Below, one piece after another: positions 43,312 to 55,494 of a stretch of DNA of 64,000 nt. Each line of letters starts with the position of its first letter. Position 1 is the stretch's first letter. The translations under genes and the position numbers were made by a program. The stretch comes from Meghimatium bilineatum (Eukaryota > Mollusca > Gastropoda > Stylommatophora > Philomycidae). The notes under the pieces are model-generated. The model was not told the origin of the DNA and ran no database searches. It was given only the letters and a program-made list of their open reading frames with translations. The DNA is taken from the NCBI GenBank assembly GCA_034231615.1, contig CM067298.1, forward strand, positions 4,159,834 through 4,223,833, read 5' to 3'.

Positions 43312-43470
43312 ATTCTTCTTCAGCGTTCATTCTCAAACTTCCGTTAGATTTCTCTTGTAGTATGACAATAGTCCTACTAGATTTCCAGCAGGATGTAGTC
43401 CAGAGAATGGAAATGCGTCGTGCCACCGTTTTATTTGTGACAATGGCCCAACACATCCATCTTTGGCGGT
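43312..43470 (-). mobile_element. Family A element, copy 10
   Basis: Near full-length copy with GTCCAGAGAATGGAAATGCG and GGCCCAACACATCC. Confidence 0.7.
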
Positions 43471-43499
43471 ACTAAATGTTACGTTTTGCTTTTATCATC

Positions 43500-44370
43500 A
43501 CATGCCCTAAAAAGTTGACTGTCTTCTTCTAATTTTTGCTATAATTTGTCATTTTACTCCAACATCTCTGAGAACTTCTACATTAGTTTTCTTGGCTGTC
43601 CATGGAATTTTCATCATTCCTCTTAAAAACCACATCTCAGTTGCCTCCAGTTTATCTTGGGCACTTTTGTTTACTGTCCATGCTTCACTTCCCTGATTAA
43701 ATTTTGCATAATTGATATTAATACTGAATTTTGGCTGTGTGTATTTGAAACAACTATTACTTCTGTTTTGTTTAGATTGAGGCCTTTGTTTTCACATTCT
43801 TGTACTGCCGTGTCTACCAGGTCTTGAAGTTCTTGTTCGCTCCCTTCAATGATAACCGTATTGTCAACATATCTTAGATTATTCAGATTGTAACCTCCAA
43901 CTGATATTCCTGGCATGCTTTCTATACTTCGCAAAATATCCTCTGTGTACAGGGAGGCAAGATCTGGTGACATCGCACATCCATATCTGGCTTTTGGAAT
44001 TCTCCTACATTACTGTCAGCCCTTATTGCAGCTGTTTGTTTCCAATACATATTTCTTACTATCTTTAGATCTTTCCCATTAACATTAACTTTATCTAATA
44101 TTTTTATCATTTTTGAATGCTTCACCATATAATACTATAATCTATGAAGCACAAGTACAGGTCATTTTGTACTTCTATTACTCCTCCATCAATGTTTGTA
44201 TTATATATAGTGTATTTCTTGTGCCTTTTCCTTTCATGAATTCACATTGCTTTTCTTAAATTTCTGGTTTTAATATTTCTCTTATTCGTCTCATGATTAT
44301 ACAAAGTAGGATTGTCTTGTAAATAATACTGGAATCATTTTTGTTTCAAAATCCACAGATAATAGGGATT
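43500..44370 (-). mobile_element. CR1/RTE-like reverse transcriptase relic
   Basis: Minus strand, 5' to 3': VKHSKMIKILDKVNVNGKDLK and YWKQTAAIRADSNVGEFQ (44128-43990), then LASLYTEDILRSIE, YNLNNLRYVDNTVII (YADD changed to YVDN) and NLNKTEVIVVS (43973-43740), then a WTVNKSAQDKLEATEMW-like segment (43640). Frameshifted and missing a catalytic Asp, so inactive. Confidence 0.75.
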
Positions 44371-44387
44371 AATTATCTTGCACAGAT

Positions 44388-45675
44388 TTCTTCTTCTTCT
44401 TTCGTTCACTTGAAACATGTCTATATCTGTAATTCTGTCTCCTTAATAAAACTCACTGTCTTTTGTAGTTCATACAGTGTCCCATAGAGTTTTGATTCCA
44501 GTGTTGTTTCCTCTGGCCAATATGTCTGCCTCAGCGTTTCATGCTCAGAACACTCTTGAAGTATATGTTTGGCACTCTGTGCTGCCTGTCCACATGTACA
44601 CATGGCCGTGTTGCCAATCTTGAACTTTGTATACATGTGACTGCGGAGTCGGTTGTGTCCTGTTCTGAGACGTAGAATTATAACTTGTTCTGGTCTGTTC
44701 ATAATATGATAGTCATCTTGTGTTGGTGTTTGTGGCTTTCTTATTGACTTGATCATCTGTTTTTTCTGATGGTAGGTGATTGGTATATCTGGTTGGTCTT
44801 CGGCAGCACCTTCCTTAGCCAGTTGGTCTGCTTTTTCATTTCCTGGTATTCCACAGTGAGAGGGTATCCACTGCATGGTTACCCTATACTGGTAAGACAA
44901 TTCGCTAAGTAGTTTTTTCAAGTCTGTTAGTTTTTCAGACTGGAGAGCTTGAAGCACTGACCTTGCATCTGTCAGGAATACCACAGGCTGTAGGTCAGAG
45001 TTGGAGTTCAGCAGTTTTTTAGCTGCCACACTAATTGCCTGGATTTCTGCATCATAATTATTGCAGAATTTTCCTGTCGGTGTTCTGATTGTATCTCTAG
45101 GCTTGTGTGGATATTCTATATATACACCTGCACCTCCATTCCTCACAGCATTCTGTGCTGATCCATCTGTGTATACTCTGACCCATATATCTTGTGGATA
45201 TTCCTCATCCAGGAAACTGAGGGTGACTGTCCTTCGCTGCACACTGTTCTGTTCGTCCACGCGTAGTATTCCTTTCACATGGGTCTGAATGTATATTGGC
45301 ATTCCATGTCTTTCACTCCACGGGGTTTGTTCTGGTACAGGCCTTAAGGGGCTGTCAACTTCAGGTAGGTCTGTAAGTTGTCTGCGGAGTCGTTTAGCTT
45401 GATGGATAAAGCTGCTTCTTTTCAGTCGTCCCATTGCTAGATTTTGAAATCTTTCCTTCATTGGATGACTTGGCATACACTGAAACTTTTCTGCCTGAAT
45501 TAGTACTTTTGTGTCTCTGCGTTCGCCAAGTGTTTGCATTCTTCCCATTTTCTGCATCTCTGCTATGGGTGTTGATTTCATTGCTCCCAACATTATTCTA
45601 AGTGCCTGGTTTTGCACTTTATCTAGATCTTGTAATGTGGTGTTTGATGCAGGACACCACGCAGCTGAACCATAT
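44388..45675 (-). mobile_element. LINE J2 (RNase H-bearing I/Jockey group), C-terminal half, open frame
   Basis: A 398-codon open frame (44421-45617) carries the post-reverse-transcriptase segment LGAMKSTPIAEM, then RNase H with VRVYTDGSAQNA, NNYDAEIQAI, FLTDARSV and QWIPSHCGIPGNEKADQLA, followed by RLRTGHNRLRSHM, CTCG..AQSAKHILQEC and a stop. D, E and D of RNase H are intact, so this is a young copy. Upstream, LEYGSAAWCPAS continues to 45675. The 3' UTR ends near 44388 in CACTTGAAACATG-type sequence with a (GAA)n tail on the minus strand. Confidence 0.88.
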
Positions 45676-45683
45676 TCCAGGTG

Positions 45684-45874
45684 TGGTCTTATGTTATGTT
45701 ATGTTATGTTCCTCCAGGGCCATAGGCGGCGCATAGGGCAGAAACCATAGCATTCCATTTCTGTCTTTGTGTTGCCAGGTCTTTCAATTGTTGCGTGTTG
45801 TTTAGGTTCATTGACATGCCTTCTCTATTAATGGTTCTTCGTAGAGTTTCTCTAGGTCTCCCTCTTCTTCTTAC
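45684..45874 (-). mobile_element. CR1-like LINE 3' end nested in LINE J2, 8-bp target duplication
   Basis: Flanked by TCCAGGTG at 45676-45683 and 45875-45882. Minus strand: RGRPRETLRRTINREG, LKDLATQRQKW, ALCAAYGPGG-stop and an (AACAT)n tail. Nearly the same sequence and truncation point as 23403-23613. Confidence 0.85.
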
Positions 45875-45882
45875 TCCAGGTG

Positions 45883-46044
45883 GCACCCAATATAGTGATT
45901 GCTGAGTAAACTTTACTGAGTATATTCCCACTGGCTCCCCATGAGGTTCCACTTAGTTTTCTCAGGATAGCTAACTTCCTCCTGGCTTTTGTTGTTGCTT
46001 TGTTTATGTGCTGCTTCCATGTCAGTTTATCATCAAATCTTGCA
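45883..46044 (-). mobile_element. LINE J2, part upstream of the nested insertion
   Basis: Minus strand: ARFDDKLTWKQHINKATTKARRKL and RKLSGTSWGAS, the conserved segment between the YADD motif and the LEYG motif. The reverse transcriptase itself is absent, so the LINE is 5'-truncated here, inside a DNA transposon. Confidence 0.75.
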
Positions 46045-46515
46045 CAGATGAATGGCAAGATATTTCAAGATTGGATTGTGAATAATGTAATTCCTTCATT
46101 GGATAAACTGTGGAGTTTGATAATAGTCAACGCTTCCTATCACAGCGGTATATTATGCGGCAGCAGAAGATACAGTTCCTAATTCATCATGTACTAAAGA
46201 TGTAATAAAGATTTGGCTGACCAAAAATAACATTCCATTCAATGAAATGTCACTGAAACCTGAATGAATAGAATTGTGAAAAAGACACAGCATACAAAGA
46301 TATTTCATATAGAGAAGACAGTCCAGGAACGTGATCACAGATGCTTAAAACTGTCACCGTACCATTCTGACCTAAACCCAATAGAATTAGTCTGGACTAA
46401 ATTTAAGGAACAGGTAGCAGCAGAAAATAAAATGTTCAAAGTAAAAGTTGTTAAAATACTTACAAATGTTGCCAATCTCGAATACAGGCATGGATTATTG
46501 GAAGAAATATGATAT
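46045..46515 (+). pseudogene. DDE transposase pseudogene, 3' part
   Basis: MNGKIFQDWIVNNVIPSLDKL, then IVNASYHSG where the second catalytic Asp is expected before Asn (lost), IKIWLTKNNIPF, and LSPYHSDLNPIELVWTKFK with the final acidic residue. Order and motifs fit Tc1/mariner-like DDE_3 transposases; frames are broken by a TGA near 46265. Confidence 0.7.
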
Positions 46516-46887
46516 CCATGTGTTACAAGAAGAGGAAGAGAAATATTGGAAGAATGGATGGTTTGTCCTTCATTCAGCCAAGATAGGTTATCAATTTCTC
46601 AGAGACATCTGATAATGATTTTGATGAAGTCTTATTTTATTTCTTTAAAGATGACCGAACCGTTATTGATAAGCACATGTAGTGGAGCAACGTACTATGA
46701 TAATATTTATTTACCGCACAGTGGTGATGCCTATAGAAATAATTAGATCAATGAAGGCCCGGTATGATAGTGCACTAAATGTCAACGGCAAACAATGTCA
46801 TGAATATCTTGCATGCAGATCATTTAAAAAATCATCTTTAACAAGTATTTATATGCAAACATGGTGGACACATTATTGTAATAGTAG

Positions 46888-46981
46888 ACATTCTCTGGAC
46901 TACATCCTGCTGGAAATCTAGTAGGACCATTGTCCTGCTATAAGAGAGATTCAGCGGGAGTTTGAGGATAAACGCTGAAGA
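46888..46981 (+). mobile_element. Family A element, copy 11, partial
   Basis: Contains TCTCTGGACTACATCCTGCT, AGGACCATTGTCCTGC and the AACGCTGAAG end; the 5' half is missing. It lies 103 bp before BLM exon 11. Confidence 0.7.
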
Positions 46982-47084
46982 ATATGCAGAATACACTGCA
47001 GTGTTTTGATCAATGTTTCCTTATGTTGTCATGGTAACAATACTTGTAAACAATAATGCAACATGCGCTTATATTCGTATGCAG

Positions 47085-47282
47085 AATACACTGCAGTGTT
47101 CAGTTCTTCCGATCATGATGATGGCGCTTCCCCTAAGTTTGCTGGCATGAACTTTGATCATAGTCCTGTGCTGCAGAGCATGTTCCGCCAGGTGTTTGGA
47201 TTGAAGGAATTCAGGCACAACCAGCTGCCAGCCATCAATGCTGCATTGTTAGGACATGATTGTTTCATACTGATGCCAACGG
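47085..47282 (+). CDS. BLM: BLM exon 11, start of RecQ helicase core
   Basis: Acceptor CGTATGCAG, donor GTAATA; residues 593-658. FGLKEFRHNQLPAINAALLG is the RecQ motif 0 (adenine-binding Q region), and CFILMPTG the start of Walker A. The split of the Gly codon is resolved in exon 12. Phase 1 in, phase 1 out. A 25-bp piece of the exon start (GCAGAATACACTGCAGTGTT) is also present at 46985-47005. Confidence 0.95.
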
Positions 47283-47522
47283 GTAATATTTCGTACATCA
47301 TTCATATGTCTCATAGATTCCTGTTATGTTGTCACCTTTCTGTTTTGTTTTGTAGATATCCCGTGACATCCTGCTAACTTTCTGTTTTATTTTGTTTCAT
47401 CTCTATCCTGGTAGTATTTTCATAATTTATACTCTTTCAGACTTCTGCTGGATGTATCTTGTCTAGCTATTATTATCTGAACGTAGAGAGTGCTGTTTTA
47501 TTCATTGTTTGTTATTTTGCTT

Positions 47523-47660
47523 TCTTGATAAAGGCTTATTGTGTGAAATGTTGATTATTGTATGTTATTATGTGTGTTACCTGTGATTAGCAAAACTTCA
47601 TTACCCTGTTCCAAGTTTCACCTGTTGGATTACAGTTTTACTACAGTGATTACACATTAC
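47523..47660 (+). repeat. Hairpin module D, copy 3
   Basis: CTTGATAAAGGC...GTGTGAAATGTTGATT, then GCAAAACTTC and CAGTTTTACTACAGTGATTAC in the same order as 20020-20163. A further partial copy (CTTGATAAAGACCTTTTGG, TTGAAACATTG) is at 48283-48355. Confidence 0.5.
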
Positions 47661-48476
47661 AGGTAATATTTCGACTATTTCTCAAGTCATTCAGCTAACC
47701 CAGCAGACGTAAAATGATATGAATTTAGAGATAAGAATTAGATTTGTTTCTCCTCTAGAACTATCTTTAAAGAACAGATATTCACATGAACATCCAGAAC
47801 ACACAAGTTAATGGCCTGTCTACCGTAAAAAATATCTTAAGTGACTCACTTATTCTTTTCCAATATTTTCTATACTGGATATAGTGTCACTAAAAGTCGA
47901 AGAATGCACTTGAATGAAATATAACTTCAACGGTGATGGTCATCATGATGCTCTTGATATTCAGGTCATCAGATCCTGCACCACCGATGATAGATTTAGG
48001 TACGCTCTAGAAAATCGTCTTATTTTTTAATTGGGTGCCCTCACACCTTTTGGACTCAATTCCGACCACTCTTTTGTCTAGTGCTTGGTTGGTGTGGTAT
48101 TTGTCTTTATTCATTTTATTCCGTCATTACGTCATCTTTTTGTTTGTTTCGTTTCCACATATATTTGCGTTTTTTATGTACTTTCTGTTCTTCCGACATC
48201 TCATTTCCATATTTCCGTTGGATACGTTTGTGTGTTGTGATCATTTTCATTCGTCGTCTTTTGATGTTTTGTGCATATCTTGATAAAGACCTTTTGGTTG
48301 AAACATTGAATATGATTTGTGTATTGTAATTTGTATGTTTTCTTGTTTGCACATCATTAACCACAAGTTTTTGTGATAGTCTGTCATGTCTAAGTGGAAC
48401 TGTTTTAAAAACCTGTGTTTTACGTAAGAACAATTTGTTGTTATGTTTCACACAGTTTTACCTTAATATTGATTGT

Positions 48477-49402
<926 letters not shown>

Positions 49403-49659
49403 TAGTTGTATAGTTGATGCTATAATGTTGCATTAGTGATTGTGATGTTGCTTAGCTGTGATTATTCACTCACAGCAGACAGTTGATTAATAAACCTGGA
49501 CGAACTACCGGACTGTTGACTGTGACCATTTTGTGTTTTTGGTCATTCTCGTTACTCAACTCTTCTTGTCCACTGATTTGCTAAAATCTATATTTTGGAG
49601 ACCTGCTATGTCAAATATTCGCTCAAATCTACATTTTGATACAAATTGACTATAGCAAA

Positions 49660-49860
49660 TTGTAAACAGGAGAACATAGTCACAACAGGCAAGATTGAGG
49701 GCAAAAGAGACAGAGTGTGACAACATGAGAAAATGTTAGTTTAACAGCCTGGCATGTCAGGGAAACAATAATGATTCTGATATATAATACTGGAGACAGA
49801 AAGCTGTGGAGAGCCTTGATTACCTACAACAGCTGGCATGGCGCCTGGTGATGAGTACCT
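49660..49860 (+). mobile_element. LINE 3' tail fragment (GAT-tail family)
   Basis: AGAACATAGTCACAACAGGC, CAAGATTGAGGGC, GTGGAGAGCCTTGATTACC and GGCATGGCGCCTGGTGATGA follow the tail at 16530-16723, with about 15 percent changes by eye. Confidence 0.7.
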
Positions 49861-49919
49861 GTTCACTTTCTGCTAAAAGAACAGTGTCATCCGCATACCA
49901 CAGGTGGGTCATATGGGTT

Positions 49920-50370
49920 TCCCGCTACACATAATCCGCCTGATAAAAACATTATACCAAGACCAGCAAGAAGGAGAGTAAATAGTGAAACATCTGATTG
50001 GTTCAACATGGAAAGAGGAGTCGGACAAGGATGTGTCCTATCACTGTATCTCTTCAACATTTATGCAGAGAATATAATGAGGAATGTAAGAAATTACTAA
50101 CCGAGGAATAACTTTGACCCACTCACCATCGGAGGTCACTATATACCAGAACTAAGATATGCTAATGTTACAACATTATTGGCACACAATCAAGCAGGTT
50201 TTGAACACCTCAAAAACTCTGTTCAAGAACATAGTGAAAAGCAAAACCTCTTTCTGAATGGAAACAAGACCAAGATTATGACAAGTGACAAAACCACTAG
50301 CAAGTTCTCAATCAGTATCAACAATAGCGAATTAGAAAGAGTCACCAGTTCTGAATACCTTGGAGTTCTT
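49920..50370 (+). pseudogene. CR1/RTE-like reverse transcriptase relic
   Basis: Reads RGVGQGCVLSLYLFNIYAENIM, an altered LRYANVTTLLAH at the YADD position (catalytic Asps lost), QNLFLNGNKTKIM and TSSEYLGV. Two stops upstream. The following LINE sequence is replaced by a 22-bp array. Confidence 0.75.
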
Positions 50371-50540
50371 CACATCAACAAGGTACTTCCTTCACATCAA
50401 CAAGGTTCTTCCTTCACATCAACAAGGTTCTTCCTTCACATCAGCAAGGTTCTTCCTTCACATCAACACGGTTCTTCCTTCACATCAACAAGGTTCTTCC
50501 TTCACATCAACAAGGTTCTTCCTTCACATCAACAAAGCCG
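50366..50540. repeat. 22-bp minisatellite, about 8 copies, at the end of the RT relic
   Basis: Units contain CTTCACATCAACAAGGTTCT. The first unit is continuous with the LINE frame EYLGVLHINK, so the repeat began in LINE sequence. Confidence 0.88.
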
Positions 50541-50696
50541 CGTTCTGTTAGATAAATAATCTGATATTTATTGAAGCTAGAGAGTACGTGACAAAGAGAC
50601 GAGGGGTCACAGGTTATGTTTTTATTATTTTTGTGCTAAGTCCTGTTCTTGTAACATATTACTTATCACAGTCTTGTCAATGATTATATCCTAAAG

Positions 50697-50810
50697 GTAC
50701 CAGCAACTCATCTGTCTGGTGATGGAGAGACTGGTCAGAGCCAGAATGTGTACAATGGGTTGTATCAACGAATCCCAGCATATAAAATGTTGTATGTCAC
50801 TCCAGAAAAG
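50697..50810 (+). CDS. BLM: BLM exon 13
   Basis: Acceptor ATCCTAAAG, donor GTAATA; residues 699-736. VPATHLSGD corresponds to the RecQ motif Ib region, and YKMLYVTPEK to the segment before motif II. Phase 0 on both sides. Confidence 0.94.
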
Positions 50811-50834
50811 GTAATATGTTTCTCCAGATATATC

Positions 50835-51030
50835 TAGTGTGTATGTATATATATATATATATCTAACATTCAGTTCCTCCAGATATATATAGTTATAGCG
50901 TTATAATATTTAGTTTCTCCATATATATGTAGTATATATAGTTATAACGTTATAACATTCAGTTCCTCCAGATATGTCCAGTGTATATAAATATATATAT
51001 ATATATATATTTATGTCAATCAGTTCCTCC
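50835..51030. repeat. AT-rich repeated segment
   Basis: Three or four imperfect repeats around TCAGTTCCTCCAGATAT separated by runs of TA. Confidence 0.75.
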
Positions 51031-51294
51031 AGATATGTACAGAATAGATATATGTATGTATATCATTTAGTCCTCTAGCTGAGTCTACATTCTACTTTTT
51101 GTTTTATAAGTTTAAAAAAAAGGAAAGTTAACTCATATCTTAACTGCCGTAGGGGTGTGAGATGTTGGCGATTTCACATTTCAGTGGCTCTGCTATATGA
51201 GGATGGTAGCTTTCTCCTATCCCTCGCAGTCTTTACTTCTCGGACTGATCCGGTACTCAATTCCTCCTGGGTTGACCCGGGAGCTGTTGCGGTC

Positions 51295-52036
51295 TTAACC
51301 TTTAACATGCCAGTTTACAATTACTTAATATTCTCCTCTGCCGCTGATTGTCGTGGAATTGGTTTACGCAATCGTTGGTGGCTGTTTTGAAATCACGATA
51401 ACTTTTTCGCTGTTACAGATATTTAAATAATATTTGTACATATAAATAAAGAATTAAATTCTGCATATATTGGTGTAAGGTTTGTTTGTGTGTGTGTGTG
51501 ATATGAGATGTGTGAGAAAGTGATAAAGTCAAATTTAGACCTATCTCGATCTAGACCTACCGTTTTTGATCGATCGTAAGCTGTTGAATATTATATATTT
51601 TACATAGTGAGAACATTGTGGAAACTCGTGTCTATTCTAATTAAACAAATTGAAATCCTTACCTTTCATGGTTTCCACCTTGAATTCGCAATAAATAATG
51701 ATTTCACTGAATAAATCGATGATAAAGAAGTATAATAAACTCTATTCACTGTCATGTCGCCTCGCCGCAAAGCAGATGCTTGAAGATTACTCGGAATTCC
51801 ATTCCATAATCAAACACTGTCGTCTATCGCCATTTTGACAATAGAAACAGGAAGCTAAATAAATTCCCTTCTCGATGTTGCCAATACATTCTGTAAAAAA
51901 GTTACCAAACTTGATTTTTTCGTTCAGTTTCAGGTTTACCGAATCGGGTGGATGATTTTGCTGTTTGTGTCAAGAAATTACACATTTCGGGCTATATGCT
52001 TCGTCCGGTGGGTCAACACAGCGTGCTAAAGGTTAA
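51295..52036. mobile_element. piggyBac-type MITE, copy 2
   Basis: TTAA at 51295-51298 and 52033-52036; terminal inverted repeats CCTTTAACATGC (51299-51310) and GCGTGCTAAAGG (52021-52032), one mismatch in 12. 742 bp, no transposase. An interior block (AATAAAGAATTAAATTCTGC...) matches copy 1. Confidence 0.82.
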
Positions 52037-52112
52037 AAAACATTTCCCCCTCAAATGAGGAATGAACCCATGACACTCCTAACCACTGCACTACACAGCT
52101 CCCACTTTGTTA
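52037..52112 (-). mobile_element. tRNA-derived SINE head
   Basis: In reverse complement: A box within TGTAGTGCAGTGGTTAGGAG (52079-52098) and B box GGTTCATTCC (52059-52068). It starts directly at the MITE edge. No complete tRNA fold. Confidence 0.6.
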
Positions 52113-52219
52113 TATATCTGGTAATGAATATATGGTAGAAATTTGTGCTTCTTCAGGATAGACATGTAACTATTAATCAATGAAAAGAGAGAAATGAAAA
52201 TGTTTAGCAATTGTTCCAT

Positions 52220-52610
52220 AACTAACAGATGTCCATCTTGATAGACATGGAAATATTGTTCCATTGCAAAGAAACTTCATAATAAGAAATCTGATGTAAA
52301 CAATATTGTACAAAGAATACATAGACACACAAAAATATCAAATTATTCTGCCACCTAATCAGACTGGAACCAGATCGCATTCGATTGATAGCTTTCAATA
52401 AAAAATCATCTGAAAAGAGAAACATGGAAAGACTCAGACGAAGATGAATAGATAACATTAGAGAAATACTAGAACACGAAGGCTGCACTACAGCAGCAGC
52501 ATCACAGCTAGAAAAAGAAAGAAGACTTCGGCTTCCCATGACACCTAGCGGCACACGTGGATATGACAAGACAAGGCACAGAGATGTCCATCTTGATAGA
52601 CATGCAGCTA
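52220..52610 (+). mobile_element. LINE C-terminal fragment between direct repeats
   Basis: The segment 52320-52560 reads KRNMERLRRR, IREILEHEGCTTAAASQLEK and RRLRLP, the C terminus of a CR1-like LINE. AGATGTCCATCTTGATAGAC occurs on both sides (52227 and 52582), and similarity extends further, so it is a longer duplication and not a simple target repeat. Confidence 0.55.
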
Positions 52611-52916
52611 TTGTTTCACGGCCAAGAGGTGTCTATCTTCCTGATGTTTACATTCACTGTCCTGGAGTCTGGAAGCAACAGGAGAGCAGAGGCAATTAAA
52701 GTACCTATAGTTTGGGTGTTTGACGTAATGAGTAATGGATAAGGGAATATACCGCTGTTGCTTAGCAATGACTTGTTGGATGAGGACTCACAAATTGAGG
52801 GATACTTCTGTAATGTAGTTGAGGTAGTCTGCTATCAAAGTTGTAAATACTGGTTGTGGTGATATCCCCTTTCTGCATTTCATAAACTAATTTCTATATT
52901 TCTTTTGATGCAACAG

Positions 52917-53015
52917 CTCTCAGCCAGTGAGAAATTGTTGAGTTGTCTTGATAGCCTCTACAAACGTCAGTGTCTAAACCGCTTTGTTATTGATGAGGCA
53001 CATTGTGTTAGTCAG
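52917..53015 (+). CDS. BLM: BLM exon 14, DEAH box
   Basis: Acceptor GATGCAACAG, donor GTTAGT; residues 737-769. RFVIDEAHCVSQ contains motif II, the Mg/ATP-coordinating DEAH at about 762-765. Phase 0 on both sides. Confidence 0.96.
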
Positions 53016-53232
53016 GTTAGTTGGCTCTTGTTGTTGATGATTTATGTATCATGTCATTTATGTATCATTCCCAATGTGGTGGACATTTTGTTCTGCTGAC
53101 TACAATGTACCCTTGGGACCCTAACAGATTACAGGTTTTTAAAAAAAATTCAATGCTCAATTTAAACTATATGTGGTCCTCTGCGGGGTGAGTAGATTTG
53201 ATATATTTTTATATGCAACTGAAAATGGATGT

Positions 53233-53369
53233 GTAGCCATTGGCACAAATAAAATGGTAACGCAATGCATTTTCATTCTCTGGGCTATATCCTAATGGAA
53301 ATCTAGAAGGACCATTGTCCAGCTACAAGAAAGATCCAGTGGGAGCTTGAGAGTGAACGCTGAAGAAGA
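53233..53369 (+). mobile_element. Family A element, copy 12
   Basis: GCCATTGGCACAAATAAAAT, GGGCTATATCCTAATGG and GAACGCTGAAGAAG. The GAAGAAG tail runs into a (TA)n stretch. Confidence 0.7.
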
Positions 53370-53499
53370 CAATATATATATATATATAAAATGTTCCTCC
53401 TTAGCAAGCAAAGATGAGTATGGTATGGAAAATGAAAAACAATTTTAAAAATGTGAACAAATAGTAAAAAACAAAACATTTGTAATTGTCTAATATGTT

Positions 53500-54250
53500 T
53501 TGTGAGTTCATAGATGCCTGATGAGTCCGATTCGTGCCAGGAAAGTTCTATTGCAGTGCAGAGGGTCCAGAGTAGGAAAGTTTTCAGATTTATCCTTCCA
53601 CTTCCTTTGCTTGTAAATCGCTCGCAGTGTTCTTTCTTTTTCAAATTTAGTGCTGCCAGCAGTGATCTGGGTGTGCCATGTTGAGTGATCAAGGTCTATA
53701 GTCTCCCAGGAGCTAGGATCGATGCTGCAGTGATCAAGGTCTATAGTCTCCCAGGAGCTAGGATTGATGCTGCAGTGATTAAGGTCTATAGTCTCCCAGG
53801 AGCTAGGATCGATGCTGCAGTGATCAAGGTCTATAGTCTCCCAGGAGCTAGGATTGATGCTGCAGTGATTAAGGTCTATAGTCTCCCAGGAGCTAGGATT
53901 GATGCTGCAGTGATCAAGGTCTATAGTCTCCCAGGAGCTAGGATCGATGCTGCAGTGCTCGAGAGTTCTTTAGATGATCCTTGAAGAGATTTTTCTGTCT
54001 TCCACTTGAACGTTTTCCTTTGCACATCTTCCCATAGAATAATCTCTTTAGAAAGCGCTTGTCTGACGATGTGGCCAATCCAGCGGAGTTTGGACCTAGT
54101 CAGCATGGCATGGATGCTTTGCATACGGGGCCTTTGAAGGATTTCTGTGTCTGGTTATCGATCCTGCCAACGTACTCCATGAGGTTTCTTAAGCACTGAA
54201 AGTGGAAAGAGTTACGCTGTTGAGCATGTCTCGCATAGACAGTCCAGAAT
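53500..54250 (-). mobile_element. LINE D (CR1-like) C-terminal half with internal array
   Basis: Minus strand: RNLMEYVG/RWQD region, AMLTRSKLRWIGHIVR, a decayed kinase-free linker, CSIDPSSWETI, then HSTWHTQITAGSTKFEKERT, TLDPLHCNRTFLARIGLIRHL and a TGA at about 53518. The Cys/His spacing at the end is the usual CR1-like terminal motif. Fifteen codons (CSIDPSSWETIDLDH) are repeated six times in frame. Confidence 0.82.
53686..53957. repeat. 45-bp array, 6 copies, an in-frame LINE codon repeat
   Basis: Units differ only at GATC/GATT. On the minus strand each unit is exactly 15 LINE D codons (CSIDPSSWETIDLDH), and the LINE frame is open across the array and beyond it on both sides. Confidence 0.92.
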
Positions 54251-54472
54251 GACGCAGTGTTTACAGTGTTTAGCAAAATTTCATTATCCTGTTTAAAGCT
54301 TCGCCTGTTAGACACACACAGGTAGGCATCCCCGCCACCTGCTGACTAGTTGTGTGTGATGTTCAAGTGCATTTGTGAATATGCTGTATAAGTTATGTAG
54401 TATGCAATGTTTTTTTAAATGCATGAAAAAACTCTTTATCCATAGTCATTGTTTACTTATCTCTTAAACTAG

Positions 54473-54646
<174 letters not shown>

Positions 54647-54650
54647 TAAA

Positions 54651-55253
54651 TCATCATCATCAGGTGCCATGCCGGGTGGCGTAGGCGGTCATGGGTCTCC
54701 ACAGCTCTCGGTCCACAGTATTATGTATCAAAGTCGTTGTTGTTTCTTTGCCGTGCCAGATTGTCAAACTGTCAAATATTTTCTCACGTTGTCGCCCTCT
54801 GTCTCCAGTGCTTTCAATCTTGCCTGTTGTGATTATGTTCTCTAACCTGCCTGTCTCATGAAGTGGCCAACAAAATAAGATTGCCTTTTTCTTATATTAT
54901 TGACTAAGGTCAGTTTCGCATTTAACTCTTTTAACACCTCTACATTAGTTTTTCTGGCAGTCCATGGTATTCTCAGCATTCTTCTGTAGAACCACATCTC
55001 TGTTGCCTCCAATCTCCCACTTTCCAGTTTGTTTATTGTCCAAGACTCGCACCCATATGTTAGTATAGGGGTTATATAGCACTGCAGAACTCTCTTTCTC
55101 ACCTCTAATGACAAGGTCATATTACACAGTATATTTTTCATTTTTCTGAATGTTGTTTTTGCCTGTCCTATTCTGCATCTTATTTCTGTTGAACTTCTTC
55201 CATCTGCTGCTATAATTGTACCTAGATATTTGAATTGGTGGACCTGTTTTAAT
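54651..55253 (-). mobile_element. 603-bp LINE tail, second full copy
   Basis: Reverse complement of the 16120-16723 tail over its whole length, with the same ATTAAAACAGG start and the same (GAT)n end. An open frame of 99 codons survives (54842-55141) and reads YGCESW, MWFYRRMLRIPW and YFVGHFMRQAG. It starts 29 bp after the exon 15 donor. I see no clear target duplication. Confidence 0.85.
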
Positions 55254-55494
55254 ACTACATAACATCTTGTAATATCAAAGTAAATAATGCTTCCCCTTGA
55301 GGCACATCATTGAGGCACATCATTGAGGCATATTGGGAATGTTATGCCTGTGTTTTTTAGTGAACAATGGCATACCTAGGAATTATACAGTCAGTAAACA
55401 TGCAACATAATCTATACGACGCCAAATAAAAATTGCGTCAATCCCCTCTGTAGACAAATTACTTTTTTACAATATGAATTATTTTTAGTAGGTG

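Noticed and set aside
52227..52604. A 20-bp-plus target duplication around the LINE fragment at 52320-52560
   Set aside because: The direct repeats extend with divergence beyond the identical part, so they look like an older local duplication.
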